Assembly: GCF_003601925.1 (NCBI RefSeq)
Contig: NZ_QZWH01000006.1
Span: 62,001 to 126,000, forward strand
Direction: 5' to 3'
DNA from: Buttiauxella izardii
GTDB lineage: Bacteria; Pseudomonadota; Gammaproteobacteria; Enterobacterales; Enterobacteriaceae
Length of the DNA: 64,000 nucleotides
Shown: piece after piece, positions 10,955 to 20,786 of the stretch
Numbering within the stretch: the first letter of the stretch is position 1
Layout of the letters: the number at the start of each line of letters is the position of its first letter
Made by a program: the position numbers and the translations under genes
Notes under the pieces: model-generated
The model's input: the letters and a program-made list of their open reading frames with translations, nothing else
The model's database searches: none
Told to the model about the DNA's origin: nothing

Positions 10955-13150
10955 TTAGAAAGTATAATTCGCGCTAACAGAGAAGTTACGCGGTGCGCCG
11001 TAGACAATCCCGCGGCTATCGACGTTGGTGTCGTAGGATTTATCAAACAGGTTATCGACGTTGGCTTGTACTGAGAAGGCTTTCGTCACGTTATAACGGG
11101 CGAACAAATCAACCAGGGCGAAGCTGCCTTGCTCTGAACGATAAGTGCCGCCAGGAACAGGAACATCAGACCACACATGGTCTTGCCAGTTCACGCCACC
11201 GCCCACGGCAAGTGCCTGGAGCATTGGCAGACGATAGCTGGTAAACAGCTTGACGCTGGTACGCGGCAGGTTAGGGTTGACCGCATCACCTTCACTGTCT
11301 TCTGCAACGTAGCGCGTTGCACCAAACGTCATCTGCCAGTTATCCGTCAGCGCGCCATTCACTTCAAATTCAACGCCACGGCTTACCGTGCCGTTGGCTT
11401 CGCGATAAGCCGTTTCACCGTTAGTCCCCGGAATCACTTCACCGGTAGATTGCGCCAGATGATCCTGCTCGATGCGGAAAACGGCCATCGACGTGGTCAG
11501 CCTGCTGTTCATCCAGTCTGCCTTCAAACCGGCTTCGTAGTTATTGCCGGTAATAGGCGAAAGGTATTTCTGCTCCATATCGCGCTGAGTTTGCGGCTTG
11601 AAGACCGAGGTGTAACTGGCGTAAGTCGACCAGGTATCGTTGATATCAAACACCACGCCAGCGTATGGAGAAGTATTATTTTTCTCAAGTTGTTGGTTCA
11701 GCGTGTCCAGATTGTATTTAGTATATCGAGCGCCAACGATCAGGTGCAGCGGATCGGCAAGGGTAATGCGGGTCGCCATATAGGCCGATTTTTGATGAAT
11801 GGTATCTTTCTGCGCCAGGCTTAACGGGCTCCAGTTGGTTTCAGGGAAATCACCGGTGTAGTCGTTGTAATTCCCCAGCTCCGTGTCGGCGATATTGGCC
11901 CATGAACTGTAGTAAGTATTGTTCTGGTGCGTGTAACTAGTGCCGATCATCAGTTCATGCTGGCGGCCAAACAGCTCATATGAACCGTTGGCAAAAGTAT
12001 CTATCGCATCAACTTTACGCTTACCGGTGTTATAGCCGGTGCCGCCAACATACGGATACGACGGGCCATACGGGCTGACCAACATGCCGCTGGTTTTATC
12101 AACCAGGCCATCCAGGTAAAGCTGCTGGCTTTCCATCGTTGTTTCCGTATGAGTGGCGTTGAACGTGAGTTGCCAGTCATAACCCAGCTTTTGTTTGATG
12201 GTGGCGAAAGTACGCTTTGATTCTTTGTCGTTGTAGGCCCAGTCAGGCGCGGCACTGTAGCTGCGGTCAGGATCTGTTTTGCTGCCATCGGTGTACCAGC
12301 GTGGAATACCGCCCCAGGTTGGGCTATTCACATTGGTTTCCTGGTAGTCATATCCCACCGACAGGGTGGTCGCATCGCCCAGGTCGGCATCCACAACGCC
12401 ATAAAAGAATTTTTTCTTCTGGTTATAACGGTCAACCCAACTGTCGTTGTCCTGATAACCCGCGACCATGCGCCCACGAACATTGCCGTTGTCCGTCAGC
12501 GGGGTGGACAAATCTGCCACATAACGTTGTTTATCCCAGCTTCCGTATTCCGCTGAAACGCTGGTGGTAAATTCGCGGCTGTCAGCGTGTTTACGCACCA
12601 TGTTAATCGCCGCCGAAGGGTTGCCCGATCCCGTTGTCAGGCCGTTAGCCCCACGCACCACTTCAATGCGTTCATAAATGGCCGTATCAGAAATGGCGTC
12701 GCCGAGATTCCAGTTGGACTCAAACAACGTCGGGATGCCATCCACCATAAAGTTATCAATGGCAAAACCGCGCGCGTAGTAAGTGGCGCGGTCTGAATCG
12801 GCATAAGTTTCACTGATACCTACCGTATTACTCAGCACGTCGCCGATGGATTCCAGCTTCTGATCTTTCATTCGCTGTTCGCTGATAATGCTCACAGACT
12901 GAGGAATATCGCGCGGCACTAACAACATTTTGGTGCCGCTGGTCGTCGTTTTCACGCTGTAATCTTGTGCATCTTCAGCCGCGCTGGCGTTAGTCTGCGC
13001 GGCTTCAACCACCAGAGTTTCTTCACTATTCTTTTCTGCTGAAAACGCGGTGGAAGGGATAAGTGCGAAGGCGATACAGGAAGCCAGCGTAGAGAGTGTG
13101 CAGGCAGGCGCGTGCCGTCCATCCCTGGTAGAAATGGTGAAAGACATCAT
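10955..13150 (-). CDS. fhuE: FhuE, TonB-dependent receptor for coprogen/rhodotorulate
   Basis: Outer-membrane receptor for ferric hydroxamates such as coprogen and rhodotorulic acid. 731 residues. A long signal peptide ends at about residue 38 (AFSA), followed by the TonB box region (EETLVVEA), a plug domain (RDIPQSVSIIS, GNPSAAINMVRK) and a 22-strand barrel ending in a terminal Phe (YTF). It lies between ptsG and hinT as in E. coli. A Fur-type inverted repeat lies upstream, so iron repression is expected. Confidence 0.93.
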   Translation of the reverse strand: MMSFTISTRDGRHAPACTLSTLASCIAFALIPSTAFSAEKNSEETLVVEAAQTNASAAEDAQDYSVKTTTSGTKMLLVPRDIPQSVSIISEQRMKDQKLESIGDVLSNTVGISETYADSDRATYYARGFAIDNFMVDGIPTLFESNWNLGDAISDTAIYERIEVVRGANGLTTGSGNPSAAINMVRKHADSREFTTSVSAEYGSWDKQRYVADLSTPLTDNGNVRGRMVAGYQDNDSWVDRYNQKKKFFYGVVDADLGDATTLSVGYDYQETNVNSPTWGGIPRWYTDGSKTDPDRSYSAAPDWAYNDKESKRTFATIKQKLGYDWQLTFNATHTETTMESQQLYLDGLVDKTSGMLVSPYGPSYPYVGGTGYNTGKRKVDAIDTFANGSYELFGRQHELMIGTSYTHQNNTYYSSWANIADTELGNYNDYTGDFPETNWSPLSLAQKDTIHQKSAYMATRITLADPLHLIVGARYTKYNLDTLNQQLEKNNTSPYAGVVFDINDTWSTYASYTSVFKPQTQRDMEQKYLSPITGNNYEAGLKADWMNSRLTTSMAVFRIEQDHLAQSTGEVIPGTNGETAYREANGTVSRGVEFEVNGALTDNWQMTFGATRYVAEDSEGDAVNPNLPRTSVKLFTSYRLPMLQALAVGGGVNWQDHVWSDVPVPGGTYRSEQGSFALVDLFARYNVTKAFSVQANVDNLFDKSYDTNVDSRGIVYGAPRNFSVSANYTF

Positions 13151-13226
13151 AAACCCTTAATCAATGTTGGAAGTTGTGTCCCAGTGCCAGTGAAATCCGG
13201 TCACTAAGTACATTGTGTTTTGCATA

Positions 13227-13254
13227 TCTCATTTGAATGAAAATGCAAATGAGA
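13227..13254 (-). promoter_or_regulatory. Fur-box candidate upstream of fhuE
   Basis: Perfect 9-bp inverted repeat TCTCATTTG-n10-CAAATGAGA, about 80 bp upstream of the fhuE start. AT-rich, with the ATGAGAA core of Fur sites; it differs from the strict GATAATGATAATC consensus. Confidence 0.55.
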
Positions 13255-13470
13255 AATATACGCATTCGTTCATGCGGTGTAAACATTTGTTACACGCCAA
13301 ATGAAATGTTGTTTTGATAACGGATAAACGAGGGGAATTACGGCATCGGCGGTAATTTCATCGCCAAAGGGGAAATAAAGAAATAATGGGTTAAGGTTGA
13401 AAGAGGGTGAGTAACTCGCTCATACTCTTACGTTATGCCCGTCACACAATGAATAAATAAAGGTAACGTC

Positions 13471-13827
13471 ATGGCCGAAGAAACTATTTTCAGCAAAATT
13501 ATCCGCCGCGAAATTCCGGCAGATATCGTTTATCAAGATGAGCTAGTCACTGCATTCCGCGACATATCGCCCCAGGCTCCAACTCACATCCTGATTATTC
13601 CTAATATCCTGATACCAACGGTTAATGATGTCACCACAGAACATGAACTGGCTTTAGGGCGCATGTTGACTGTTGCGGCTAAAATTGCAGAGCAGGAAGG
13701 GATTGCCGAAGATGGCTATCGTTTGATCATGAACTGTAATCGCCATGGCGGGCAGGAAGTTTACCATATCCATATGCACCTGCTCGGTGGCCGCATACTG
13801 GGGCCTATGCTTGCGCACAAAGGATAA
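13471..13827 (+). CDS. hinT: HinT, purine nucleoside phosphoramidase
   Basis: HIT-superfamily hydrolase of adenosine phosphoramidates, 118 residues. The catalytic histidine triad is HIHMH at residues 99-103, followed by LLGGR. A good AAAGGTAAC ribosome site precedes the ATG. It starts the hinT-ycfL-lpoB-thiK-nagZ-ycfP run, whose genes are separated by only a few bases or overlap. Confidence 0.97.
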   Translation: MAEETIFSKIIRREIPADIVYQDELVTAFRDISPQAPTHILIIPNILIPTVNDVTTEHELALGRMLTVAAKIAEQEGIAEDGYRLIMNCNRHGGQEVYHIHMHLLGGRILGPMLAHKG

Positions 13828-13831
13828 GTTA

Positions 13832-14206
13832 ATGAAAACTCACTCGCTGTTATTACTTCTCACCGCCGTATTGATGGTGGGTTGTAGCTCAAAACCGGCC
13901 ATTCCTGTCAACGATGGGCAATCGCTGGTGATGGAAGCCTCGGTGCTGGCAGCGGGGATCAGTGCTGAAAAACCAGATATTTCAAATGACAATGGTGCCA
14001 CCGTTTCACGTAGTGAGTTGTATAATGAGCAGTCTAAGCCGGTTGTCATTACCTATCGTTTTTATTGGTATGACGCAAAGGGGTTGGAGATCCATCCTCT
14101 CGAACAACCGCGCACGATTACGCTACCAGCAAAATCCAGCGTTTCGGTGTCATCTATCGCCAGTTATCCAGACGCACGTAAAGTCCGTCTTTATCTCTCT
14201 TTATAA
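13832..14206 (+). CDS. ycfL: YcfL, putative lipoprotein
   Basis: 124 residues. A lipoprotein signal with lipobox VGCS puts the lipidated Cys at residue 18. The rest is a small beta-rich domain (DUF1425 type) of unknown function. It starts 4 bp after hinT and ends 10 bp before lpoB, the same order as in E. coli, which suggests an envelope role linked to lpoB, but this is inference. Confidence 0.9.
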   Translation: MKTHSLLLLLTAVLMVGCSSKPAIPVNDGQSLVMEASVLAAGISAEKPDISNDNGATVSRSELYNEQSKPVVITYRFYWYDAKGLEIHPLEQPRTITLPAKSSVSVSSIASYPDARKVRLYLSL

Positions 14207-14216
14207 GGGGTGAATT

Positions 14217-14858
14217 TTGATTAAGGGAATCCATCGATATCTGGTCATTCTCGCTGCGGCGATGATTTTATCAGGGTGTATTAATCGTGGCGAAGCACCA
14301 GCACCTGTGGAAGAAGTTAAACCGACTCCGCAGCAGCCTGTAGAGCCAGTGCCGACCGTTCCAACGGTGCCGACTGTGCCGACTCAACCTGGCCCAATCG
14401 AGCAGCCGCAACCGACTATTCCAGCCACGCCAAAAGTCCGCAACTACGACTGGAGCAGCGCAATGCAACCGATGGTCGGGAAAATGCTGCAGGCCGATGG
14501 AGTGACCGCGGGTGGCGTACTGCTGGTGGACAGCGTTAATAACCATACCAATGGCTCGCTGCAAACCGGCAAAGCAACAGAATCTTTGCGCGGGGCGCTG
14601 GCGAACAACACTAAATTCACCCTGGTTTCTGCGCAGCAGCTTTCAATCGCGAAACAAGAGTTGGGTTTATCGCCACAAGACAGTCTCGGTTCGCGCAGCA
14701 AAGCTATCGGTATTGCCCGTAAAGTGGGCGCGCAATACGTTCTTTACAGCAATGCCAGCGGCAACGTGAATGCGCCAACGCTTAAAATGCAGTTGATGCT
14801 GGTGCAAACCGGCGAAATTATTTGGTCAGGTAACGGTGCAGTTCAACAAACCCAATAA
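14217..14858 (+). CDS. lpoB: LpoB, outer-membrane lipoprotein activator of PBP1b
   Basis: Stimulates peptidoglycan synthesis by PBP1b from the outer membrane. 213 residues starting at TTG 14217, chosen because AAGGGG lies a few bases upstream and the signal with lipobox LSGC follows at once. A Pro-rich flexible linker (residues about 28-74, with three tandem TVP units) spans the periplasm, followed by the conserved globular domain (YDWSSAMQPMV, LLVDSVNN). It overlaps thiK by 23 bp. Confidence 0.95.
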   Translation: MIKGIHRYLVILAAAMILSGCINRGEAPAPVEEVKPTPQQPVEPVPTVPTVPTVPTQPGPIEQPQPTIPATPKVRNYDWSSAMQPMVGKMLQADGVTAGGVLLVDSVNNHTNGSLQTGKATESLRGALANNTKFTLVSAQQLSIAKQELGLSPQDSLGSRSKAIGIARKVGAQYVLYSNASGNVNAPTLKMQLMLVQTGEIIWSGNGAVQQTQ

Positions 14859-15666
14859 TTCAACGCTGCAAAGTGTGATTAAACAGTATCTTCCGGCGGC
14901 TCAGGCCGCCGGTTGCGTTTCTGCGCTTGAAGGATTGAGCGGCGGCAGTCTGCATTTCAGTCTCGGCGAGGATGAATATGTCGCCAGGGAACAGCCTGAT
15001 TCCCCCATGCCGGGTGTTTCCCTCAAGCGGCAATATCGCGCCTTAATGCATTTGACTCCTGGCATCGGCCCGCGCCCCGTTTGCCAGGCCAAAGGCTGGT
15101 TAATCGTCGAATGGCTCAATGGCGAAGTGAAATCGGAACTCCCCTCACTGCAATCGCTAACTTCATTGTTGTATGATTTGCACCATCATGCCTGTTTTGG
15201 CTGGCGAATCAGTCTGTTGCCGGTGCTTGAACATTATTGGCTCAGTGCCGCGCCGGAAAGAAGAACGTTGCTCTGGCTACGGTTACTTAAAAAGATGAAG
15301 CGGCGGGGCGAGCCTAAACCGCTGCGTCTGGCTCCGTTGCATATGGATGTCCATCCGGGCAACCTGGTGCGCAGTCCAGCCGGTCTGAAATTGATCGACT
15401 GGGAATATGCCGGAGACGGTGATATCGCGCTGGAACTTGCCGCCATTATGGCTGCCAACAATATGGGTGATGATTCGCTGATTAAAGCCTACGCACAGTT
15501 GAGCCATATCTCGCTGGAAACGCTAACCCGTCAGGTTGCGCGCTGGCGGCCATGGGTCATTATACTGATGGCATCCTGGTATGAATGCCGCTGGCGGCAA
15601 ACGCAGGACAGAATATTTATAACTCTTGCAGATGAGGCCTGGCGCCTGCTGCGGGACAAGAACTAA
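14836..15666 (+). CDS. thiK: ThiK, thiamine kinase
   Basis: Salvages thiamine by phosphorylation. 276 residues of the aminoglycoside-phosphotransferase-like kinase fold. The catalytic loop is LHMDVHPGN and the metal motif is LIDWEYAGDGD. The GTG start at 14836 lies inside lpoB, so expression is coupled to it. The N-terminal third is more divergent from E. coli than the C-terminal half, as is common in this gene. Confidence 0.92.
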   Translation: MQFNKPNNSTLQSVIKQYLPAAQAAGCVSALEGLSGGSLHFSLGEDEYVAREQPDSPMPGVSLKRQYRALMHLTPGIGPRPVCQAKGWLIVEWLNGEVKSELPSLQSLTSLLYDLHHHACFGWRISLLPVLEHYWLSAAPERRTLLWLRLLKKMKRRGEPKPLRLAPLHMDVHPGNLVRSPAGLKLIDWEYAGDGDIALELAAIMAANNMGDDSLIKAYAQLSHISLETLTRQVARWRPWVIILMASWYECRWRQTQDRIFITLADEAWRLLRDKN

Positions 15667-15681
15667 TTAAGAGAGGTAGAT

Positions 15682-16707
15682 GTGGGCCCGGTAATGTTAG
15701 ATGTGGCAAGCTTTGAGCTGGATGCCGAAGAACGCGAAATCCTCAAACACCCGCTGGTCGGTGGGCTGATTCTGTTTACCCGCAACTATCACGATCCCGA
15801 GCAATTGCGTGAGCTGGTGCGCCAAATCCGCGAAGCCTCGCGTAATCGCCTGGTGGTGGCTGTCGACCAGGAAGGCGGGCGCGTTCAACGTTTCCGTGAA
15901 GGTTTTACACTCTTGCCAGCGGCACAATCTTTTGCCGCATTACACGGTCTGGAGCAGGGCGGCAAACTGGCTGAAGAAGCGGGCTGGTTGATGGCGAGTG
16001 AAATGATTGCCATGGATATCGACATCAGCTTTGCGCCGGTTCTGGATATCGGCCATATTAGTGCCGCGATTGGTGAGCGTTCATACCATGAAGATCCGCG
16101 CAAAGCGCTGGCGATGGCGACTCGATTCATCGACGGCATGCATGCGGCTGGCATGAAAACGACCGGCAAACATTTCCCGGGCCACGGTGCAGTGACCGCT
16201 GATTCGCACAAAGAAACCCCGCGTGACCCGCGTGAAGAAGCATTGATTCGTGAACACGATATGCAGATTTTCCGCACGCTGATTACTGATAACAAACTCG
16301 ATGCGATTATGCCCGCGCACGTTATCTACACCGATGTTGACCCGCGCCCGGCCAGCGGTTCCACGCACTGGCTAAAAACTGTATTGCGTGGCGAACTCGG
16401 CTTTAACGGCGTGATCTTCTCTGACGATTTGTCGATGGAAGGGGCAGCGATTATGGGCAGTTATGCCGAGCGCGGACAGGCATCGCTGGATGCAGGTTGC
16501 GATATGATCCTGGTCTGCAATAATCGTAATGGTGCGGTTAGCGTGTTAGATAACCTGTCTCCGGTCAAAGCAGAGCGTGTTACAGGTTTGTATCATAAAG
16601 GTTCATTTACCCGCCAGGAGCTGATGTCGTCAGCGCGCTGGAAGGAAGCAAACCAGCAACTTGAGGCGCTGCATGAGCAGTGGCAAGCCCACAAGGCGGG
16701 TCTTTAA
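15682..16707 (+). CDS. nagZ: NagZ, beta-N-acetylglucosaminidase
   Basis: Cytoplasmic GH3 enzyme that removes GlcNAc from anhydromuropeptides in cell wall recycling. 341 residues from GTG 15682, with AGAGG upstream. The GH3 motif [14 protein letters not shown] carries the acid/base His of NagZ enzymes, and the nucleophile Asp is in [10 protein letters not shown]. It lies 15 bp after thiK. Confidence 0.97.
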   Translation: MGPVMLDVASFELDAEEREILKHPLVGGLILFTRNYHDPEQLRELVRQIREASRNRLVVAVDQEGGRVQRFREGFTLLPAAQSFAALHGLEQGGKLAEEAGWLMASEMIAMDIDISFAPVLDIGHISAAIGERSYHEDPRKALAMATRFIDGMHAAGMKTTGKHFPGHGAVTADSHKETPRDPREEALIREHDMQIFRTLITDNKLDAIMPAHVIYTDVDPRPASGSTHWLKTVLRGELGFNGVIFSDDLSMEGAAIMGSYAERGQASLDAGCDMILVCNNRNGAVSVLDNLSPVKAERVTGLYHKGSFTRQELMSSARWKEANQQLEALHEQWQAHKAGL

Positions 16708-16749
16708 CTCCTCGGGCCAACTGGCCTGAATTCGTGTGGTGAGGATGCA

Positions 16750-17292
16750 ATGATTATCTATTTACACGGTTTCGACTCCAACAGTCCCGGTAACCATGAA
16801 AAAGTGCTGCAACTCCAGTTTATCGACCCGGACGTGCGGCTGATCAGTTACAGCACGCGGCATCCGAAACACGATATGCAGCATTTGCTTAAAGAAGTCG
16901 ACAAAATGCTGCAACTCAGTGCCGATGAGCGCCCATTGATTTGTGGTGTGGGATTGGGCGGTTTTTGGGCCGAACGTATCGGTTTCTTGTGTGATATTCG
17001 CCAGGTGATCTTTAACCCGAATTTGTTCCCGCAAGAGAACATGGAAGGGAAAATCGACCGACCTGAGGAATACACCGATATCTCGACCAAGTGCGTGCAA
17101 AACTTCCGCGAGAAAAACCGCGATCGCTGCCTGGCAATTTTGTCGCATAATGATGAAGCGCTGGATAACGTGCGCGCCGCAGAGCTGTTGCATCACTATT
17201 ATGAAATTGTATGGGATCAGGAACAGACCCATAAATTCAAAAATATCTCACCACATTTGCAACGTATAAAAGCCTTCAAAACGCTGGGCTAA
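16750..17292 (+). CDS. ycfP: YcfP, small alpha/beta-hydrolase-like protein
   Basis: 180 residues of the UPF0227/YcfP family (esterase-like). The N-terminus [13 protein letters not shown] resembles the first strand and oxyanion loop of an alpha/beta hydrolase, but the usual nucleophile elbow GxSxG reads GVGLGG here, without a Ser, so catalytic activity is doubtful. The function is not known. Last gene of its run, followed by a terminator. Confidence 0.92.
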   Translation: MIIYLHGFDSNSPGNHEKVLQLQFIDPDVRLISYSTRHPKHDMQHLLKEVDKMLQLSADERPLICGVGLGGFWAERIGFLCDIRQVIFNPNLFPQENMEGKIDRPEEYTDISTKCVQNFREKNRDRCLAILSHNDEALDNVRAAELLHHYYEIVWDQEQTHKFKNISPHLQRIKAFKTLG

Positions 17293-17317
17293 AATACGTC
17301 TCAGACAGGGATTTTCG

Positions 17318-17347
17318 AAAGGGTCAGCCATGCGCTGGCCCTTTTTG
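17318..17347 (+). terminator. Terminator after ycfP
   Basis: Arms AGGGTCAGC and GCTGGCCCT around a short loop, followed by TTTTTG. Confidence 0.75.
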
Positions 17348-17369
17348 TTTATCTTTTCGGCATAAAAAT

Positions 17370-17383
17370 TTGATGCATATCAA
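17370..17383 (+). promoter_or_regulatory. FNR site upstream of ndh
   Basis: TTGATGCATATCAA is a perfect match to the FNR consensus TTGAT-n4-ATCAA. FNR represses ndh without oxygen in E. coli, using sites in this position. Confidence 0.75.
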
Positions 17384-17518
17384 TTTTGGTATGACCAATA
17401 CACCATCCATGTTATTCTTTGGTCACATTAGTGAGTTTGTTTAGGTAACTTGTTGTTAATTAAATGCTATTTACATAACCTTTAATTAACAATTGGTTAA
17501 TATTTTAAGGGGGTCATT

Positions 17519-18823
17519 TTGACTACGCCATTAAGAAAAATTGTCATTGTCGGTGGTGGTGCTGGCGGACTTGAACTGGCCACTCAGTTAGGGAAGAAAC
17601 TGGGTCGTGGTAAGAAAGCGAAAGTTACGCTTATCGACCGTAATCACAGCCATTTATGGAAACCATTGCTGCATGAAGTGGCAACCGGTTCACTGGATGA
17701 AGGTGTCGATGCGCTGAGCTACCTGGCTCATGCACGTAACCATCATTTCCAGTTCCAGTTGGGTTCTGTGGTTGATATCAACCGCGAAAGCAAAACGCTG
17801 ACGCTGGCAGAACTGCGTGACGACAAAGGCGAATTGCTGGTTCCTGAGCGTAAGATCCCTTACGACACTTTGGTGATGGCGCTGGGCAGTACTTCCAACG
17901 ACTTCAACACGCCGGGCGTGAAAGATAACTGTATCTTCCTCGATAACCCGCATCAGGCGCGTCGCTTCCACTCTGAAATGCTGAATCTGTTCCTCAAGTA
18001 TTCTGCAAACCTCGGTGCCAGCGGCAAAGTTAACATCGCAATCGTCGGCGGTGGCGCAACTGGCGTTGAACTGTCTGCTGAACTGCATAACGCGGTCAAA
18101 CAGCTGCACAGCTACGGCTATAAAGGTCTGACTAACGAAGCGCTGAACGTGACGTTAGTCGAAGCGGGTGAACGTATTCTTCCTGCGCTGCCGCCACGTA
18201 TTTCTGCGGCCGCTCACAGCGAATTGACCAAACTCGGCGTGCGCGTTTTGACGCAAACCATGGTGACGTCTGCTGATGCTGGCGGCCTGAATACTAAAGA
18301 TGGTGAATATATCGCTGCAGACCTGATGGTTTGGGCTGCGGGTATCAAAGCGCCAGACTTTATGAAAGATATTGGTGGTCTGGAAACTAACCGTATTAAC
18401 CAGTTGGTGACCGAGCCTACGCTGCAAACCACGCGTGACTCGGACATTTACGCCATTGGTGACTGTGCATCTTGCGCTCGCCCGGAAGGCGGTTTTGTGC
18501 CTCCACGTGCGCAAGCCGCGCACCAGATGGCATCGCTGGTTCTGGCCAACATTCTGGCGCAGATGAAAGACAAACCGCTGAAATCTTATATTTACAAAGA
18601 TCACGGCTCGCTGGTTTCGCTGTCTAAGTTCTCAACCGTCGGTAGCCTGATGGGCAACCTGATGCGCGGTTCGATGATGGTCGAAGGGCGTATGGCGCGT
18701 TTCGTGTACATCTCTTTGTACCGTATGCACCAGGTCGCACTTCACGGATATTTCAAAACCGGCCTGATGATGCTGGTGGGCAGTATTAACCGGGTGATTC
18801 GTCCGCGTTTAAAACTGCACTAA
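17519..18823 (+). CDS. ndh: Ndh, type II NADH:quinone oxidoreductase
   Basis: Single-subunit, non-proton-pumping NADH dehydrogenase on the inner face of the cytoplasmic membrane. 434 residues from a TTG start (as in E. coli) behind AAGGGGGT. Two dinucleotide folds are visible: [13 protein letters not shown] near the N-terminus for FAD and [15 protein letters not shown] around residue 180 for NADH. AIGDCA is the second FAD motif. FNR control is expected from the upstream site. Confidence 0.97.
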   Translation: MTTPLRKIVIVGGGAGGLELATQLGKKLGRGKKAKVTLIDRNHSHLWKPLLHEVATGSLDEGVDALSYLAHARNHHFQFQLGSVVDINRESKTLTLAELRDDKGELLVPERKIPYDTLVMALGSTSNDFNTPGVKDNCIFLDNPHQARRFHSEMLNLFLKYSANLGASGKVNIAIVGGGATGVELSAELHNAVKQLHSYGYKGLTNEALNVTLVEAGERILPALPPRISAAAHSELTKLGVRVLTQTMVTSADAGGLNTKDGEYIAADLMVWAAGIKAPDFMKDIGGLETNRINQLVTEPTLQTTRDSDIYAIGDCASCARPEGGFVPPRAQAAHQMASLVLANILAQMKDKPLKSYIYKDHGSLVSLSKFSTVGSLMGNLMRGSMMVEGRMARFVYISLYRMHQVALHGYFKTGLMMLVGSINRVIRPRLKLH

Positions 18824-18845
18824 TTCCGTTTCAGTACGCACTTCA

Positions 18846-18870
18846 AACCCGGCCTCGCGCCGGGTTTTTC
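18846..18870 (+). terminator. Terminator of ndh
   Basis: AACCCGGC-CTC-GCGCCGGGTT followed by TTTTC. From here to ycfJ (about 170 bp) no gene is seen. Confidence 0.8.
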
Positions 18871-19039
18871 ACATTCAAAAGCAGCATAAAAATCCATAAA
18901 TGAGCGATTCATGCTTAGGATTTCTCTCAAACACATAAGTTTTGCGTATGTTTCCGCACTTTTCATCCGTTGTCTGATTTGTCTAAAGCGGCCTCAGGCT
19001 GCAAAATTGTAAGCAATTGCACAGTCAGGAGGATGTCCT

Positions 19040-19576
19040 GTGAATAAATCAATGTTAGCGGGTATAGGTATCGGTGTGGCCGCAGCACTGGGTGTGGCGG
19101 CGGTTGCCAGCATGAATGTTTTTGACCGTGGCCCTCAGTACGCACAGGTGGTGTCAGCGACACCTATCAAGGAAACGGTAAAAACGCCACGTCAGGAATG
19201 TCGTAATGTGACAACCACACATCGCCGTCCCGTTCAGGATGAAAACCGTCTGCTCGGTTCAGCGCTAGGTGCGGTGGCAGGCGGCGTGATTGGCCATCAG
19301 TTTGGTGGCGGACGCGGTAAAGATGTGGCGACAGTTGCGGGTGCGCTGGGCGGTGGTTACGCGGGTAACCAGGTGCAGGGCGCGATGCAGGATAACGACA
19401 CCTACACCCAGACGAATCAGAAATGTAAAACGGTCTACGACAAGTCAGAAAAAATGCTCGGCTATGACGTGACGTACCGCATTGGCGATCAGCAGGGCAA
19501 AATCCGTATGGATAAAGACCCTGGCACGCAGATCCCACTGGATGATAAAGGCCAGTTAGTATTAAGCAAAATTTAA
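19040..19576 (+). CDS. ycfJ: YcfJ, glycine-zipper envelope protein
   Basis: 178 residues with an N-terminal hydrophobic segment (about residues 5-26) and a glycine-zipper stretch (ALGAVAGGVIGHQFGGGRG to GGGYAGNQVQG) of the 17-kDa surface antigen type. GTG start behind CAGGAGG. The function is unknown; the E. coli homologue has the same neighbours, ndh and comR, but here a 4.4-kb accessory block follows. Confidence 0.9.
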   Translation: MNKSMLAGIGIGVAAALGVAAVASMNVFDRGPQYAQVVSATPIKETVKTPRQECRNVTTTHRRPVQDENRLLGSALGAVAGGVIGHQFGGGRGKDVATVAGALGGGYAGNQVQGAMQDNDTYTQTNQKCKTVYDKSEKMLGYDVTYRIGDQQGKIRMDKDPGTQIPLDDKGQLVLSKI

Positions 19577-19592
19577 CGATTAAAACGATCAG

Positions 19593-19617
19593 GCCCATCT
19601 TGCGAGATGGGCTTTTG
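19593..19617. terminator. Terminator between ycfJ and the oxidoreductase
   Basis: GCCCATCT-TGCG-AGATGGGC followed by TTTTGCTT on the plus strand. It may serve both converging genes. Confidence 0.7.
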
Positions 19618-19618
19618 C

Positions 19619-20647
19619 TTAATGGTTACCGCGTAACTGTTGTTGCAGTTCCAGTAGGGCGGTGACTTCAGCTATCCGGCGCTGCGTGTAGGCCGGTACT
19701 TCATCTGGCGCTCGTAAAAACAGTCTTTGATCACCAAACACCACGTCCTGTAAACATCGATCGTATAACGGCCCCGCGACAAGTACGCGTTCGGTTCCCT
19801 TCTCAGAAATCCGCTCAACCACTTCATTCATTCCTTCACGGTCGATATTAATAATCTGCCCGTCATGAAGATGAATCCGCATCCCTTTTTGCCCGCCCGC
19901 AGGCCCGGCATATTTGTTGAGATGCAGCGTAAATGGAATGCCGCTCAGCGTCCCGGTTAACAGTGCTTCACCTTCCGCTGTCGTGAAGTCGCCTGTCGCA
20001 ATCGCATTCCCCAGACGGTCGCGTGCGTAACTCAGCTTAACGGTGAGCTGGTCATCGCCACCTAATTGATGAACGGTCTCACGCATCATCGCGAGCGTAT
20101 GAGTGCCGATATCAACAATGACGCCGTCAGGATGGCGCAACTGACGTGTATCTTCTTCTCCCGTCGCGAAGTTCAGCGCTATCGGTTCGCCCGCCGCATT
20201 AAATCCACTCGGTTCCAGTAAAAATCCTTCGATGCACTTTATTTCATTGATGTTGTGAATATGATTGCTCGCCTGAGTGCGAACCATCCAGTGATCCAAA
20301 GCCAGAACACGAGCCGCGTTTTGCTGATTTTTGAGTAAAACCTGAAGTATGCCCAGTTGCTCGAGCGTCGCCGTGACCGGTTTTTCAACCACTATCGCGG
20401 GAATATCACTTTGCAAGACGCGTTCGAGTACGGGGAGGTGTTGCAGAGATGACGTCGTGATTAGCACCACATCGAGCGGCTTTGCCAGCAGTTCATCAAG
20501 GGAATCACAACGAATGATGCCTTCAATCTGGCGCGTTGGGGTTGCGTCATAACCGTAGCATTCAAGAAGTGGAAGAGAGATGCGGCGCAGTGCCGGGAGA
20601 TACGCTGTTTCGATGACCGAACCTAAACCGATGAAACCTGCCAACAT
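19619..20647 (-). CDS. Gfo/Idh/MocA-family oxidoreductase, substrate unknown
   Basis: 342 residues from ATG 20647; a TTG six bases upstream is an alternative start. The N-terminal Rossmann motif is AGFIGLGSVIE, and the family motif EKP appears in VVEKPVTAT. A later DIGTHTLAM supplies the usual His near the active site, so an NAD(P)-dependent dehydrogenase is likely; its substrate cannot be told. It lies downstream of iutA on the same strand, separated by a terminator. It is not found here in E. coli and may be linked to iron or siderophore use, but that is only neighbourhood inference. Confidence 0.75.
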   Translation of the reverse strand: MLAGFIGLGSVIETAYLPALRRISLPLLECYGYDATPTRQIEGIIRCDSLDELLAKPLDVVLITTSSLQHLPVLERVLQSDIPAIVVEKPVTATLEQLGILQVLLKNQQNAARVLALDHWMVRTQASNHIHNINEIKCIEGFLLEPSGFNAAGEPIALNFATGEEDTRQLRHPDGVIVDIGTHTLAMMRETVHQLGGDDQLTVKLSYARDRLGNAIATGDFTTAEGEALLTGTLSGIPFTLHLNKYAGPAGGQKGMRIHLHDGQIINIDREGMNEVVERISEKGTERVLVAGPLYDRCLQDVVFGDQRLFLRAPDEVPAYTQRRIAEVTALLELQQQLRGNH

Positions 20648-20749
20648 AATCAAACCCTGCCAAATATAAACTACATCAATAATTAGAGTCCCTATGTTTT
20701 AAATGACTACTGGGTTTTGGTCGAGCAGGATTTTGTGTGCGAGCGTAAA

Positions 20750-20779
20750 AAACAGGCTGGTTTTTAGCCAGCCTGTTTT
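20750..20779 (-). terminator. Terminator of iutA
   Basis: Leftward hairpin ACAGGCTGG-CTAAAAA-CCAGCCTGT followed by TTTTTACG, just after the iutA stop. Confidence 0.8.
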
Positions 20780-20786
20780 GCGGTTA

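Noticed and set aside
11177-11824. 215-codon open frame antisense to fhuE
   Set aside because: Shadow of the high-GC third positions of fhuE; no start signal and no resemblance to a protein family.
14340-14400. Tandem repeat in lpoB as an unstable microsatellite
   Set aside because: The repeated TVP codons are only about three units and form the known Pro-rich linker of LpoB.
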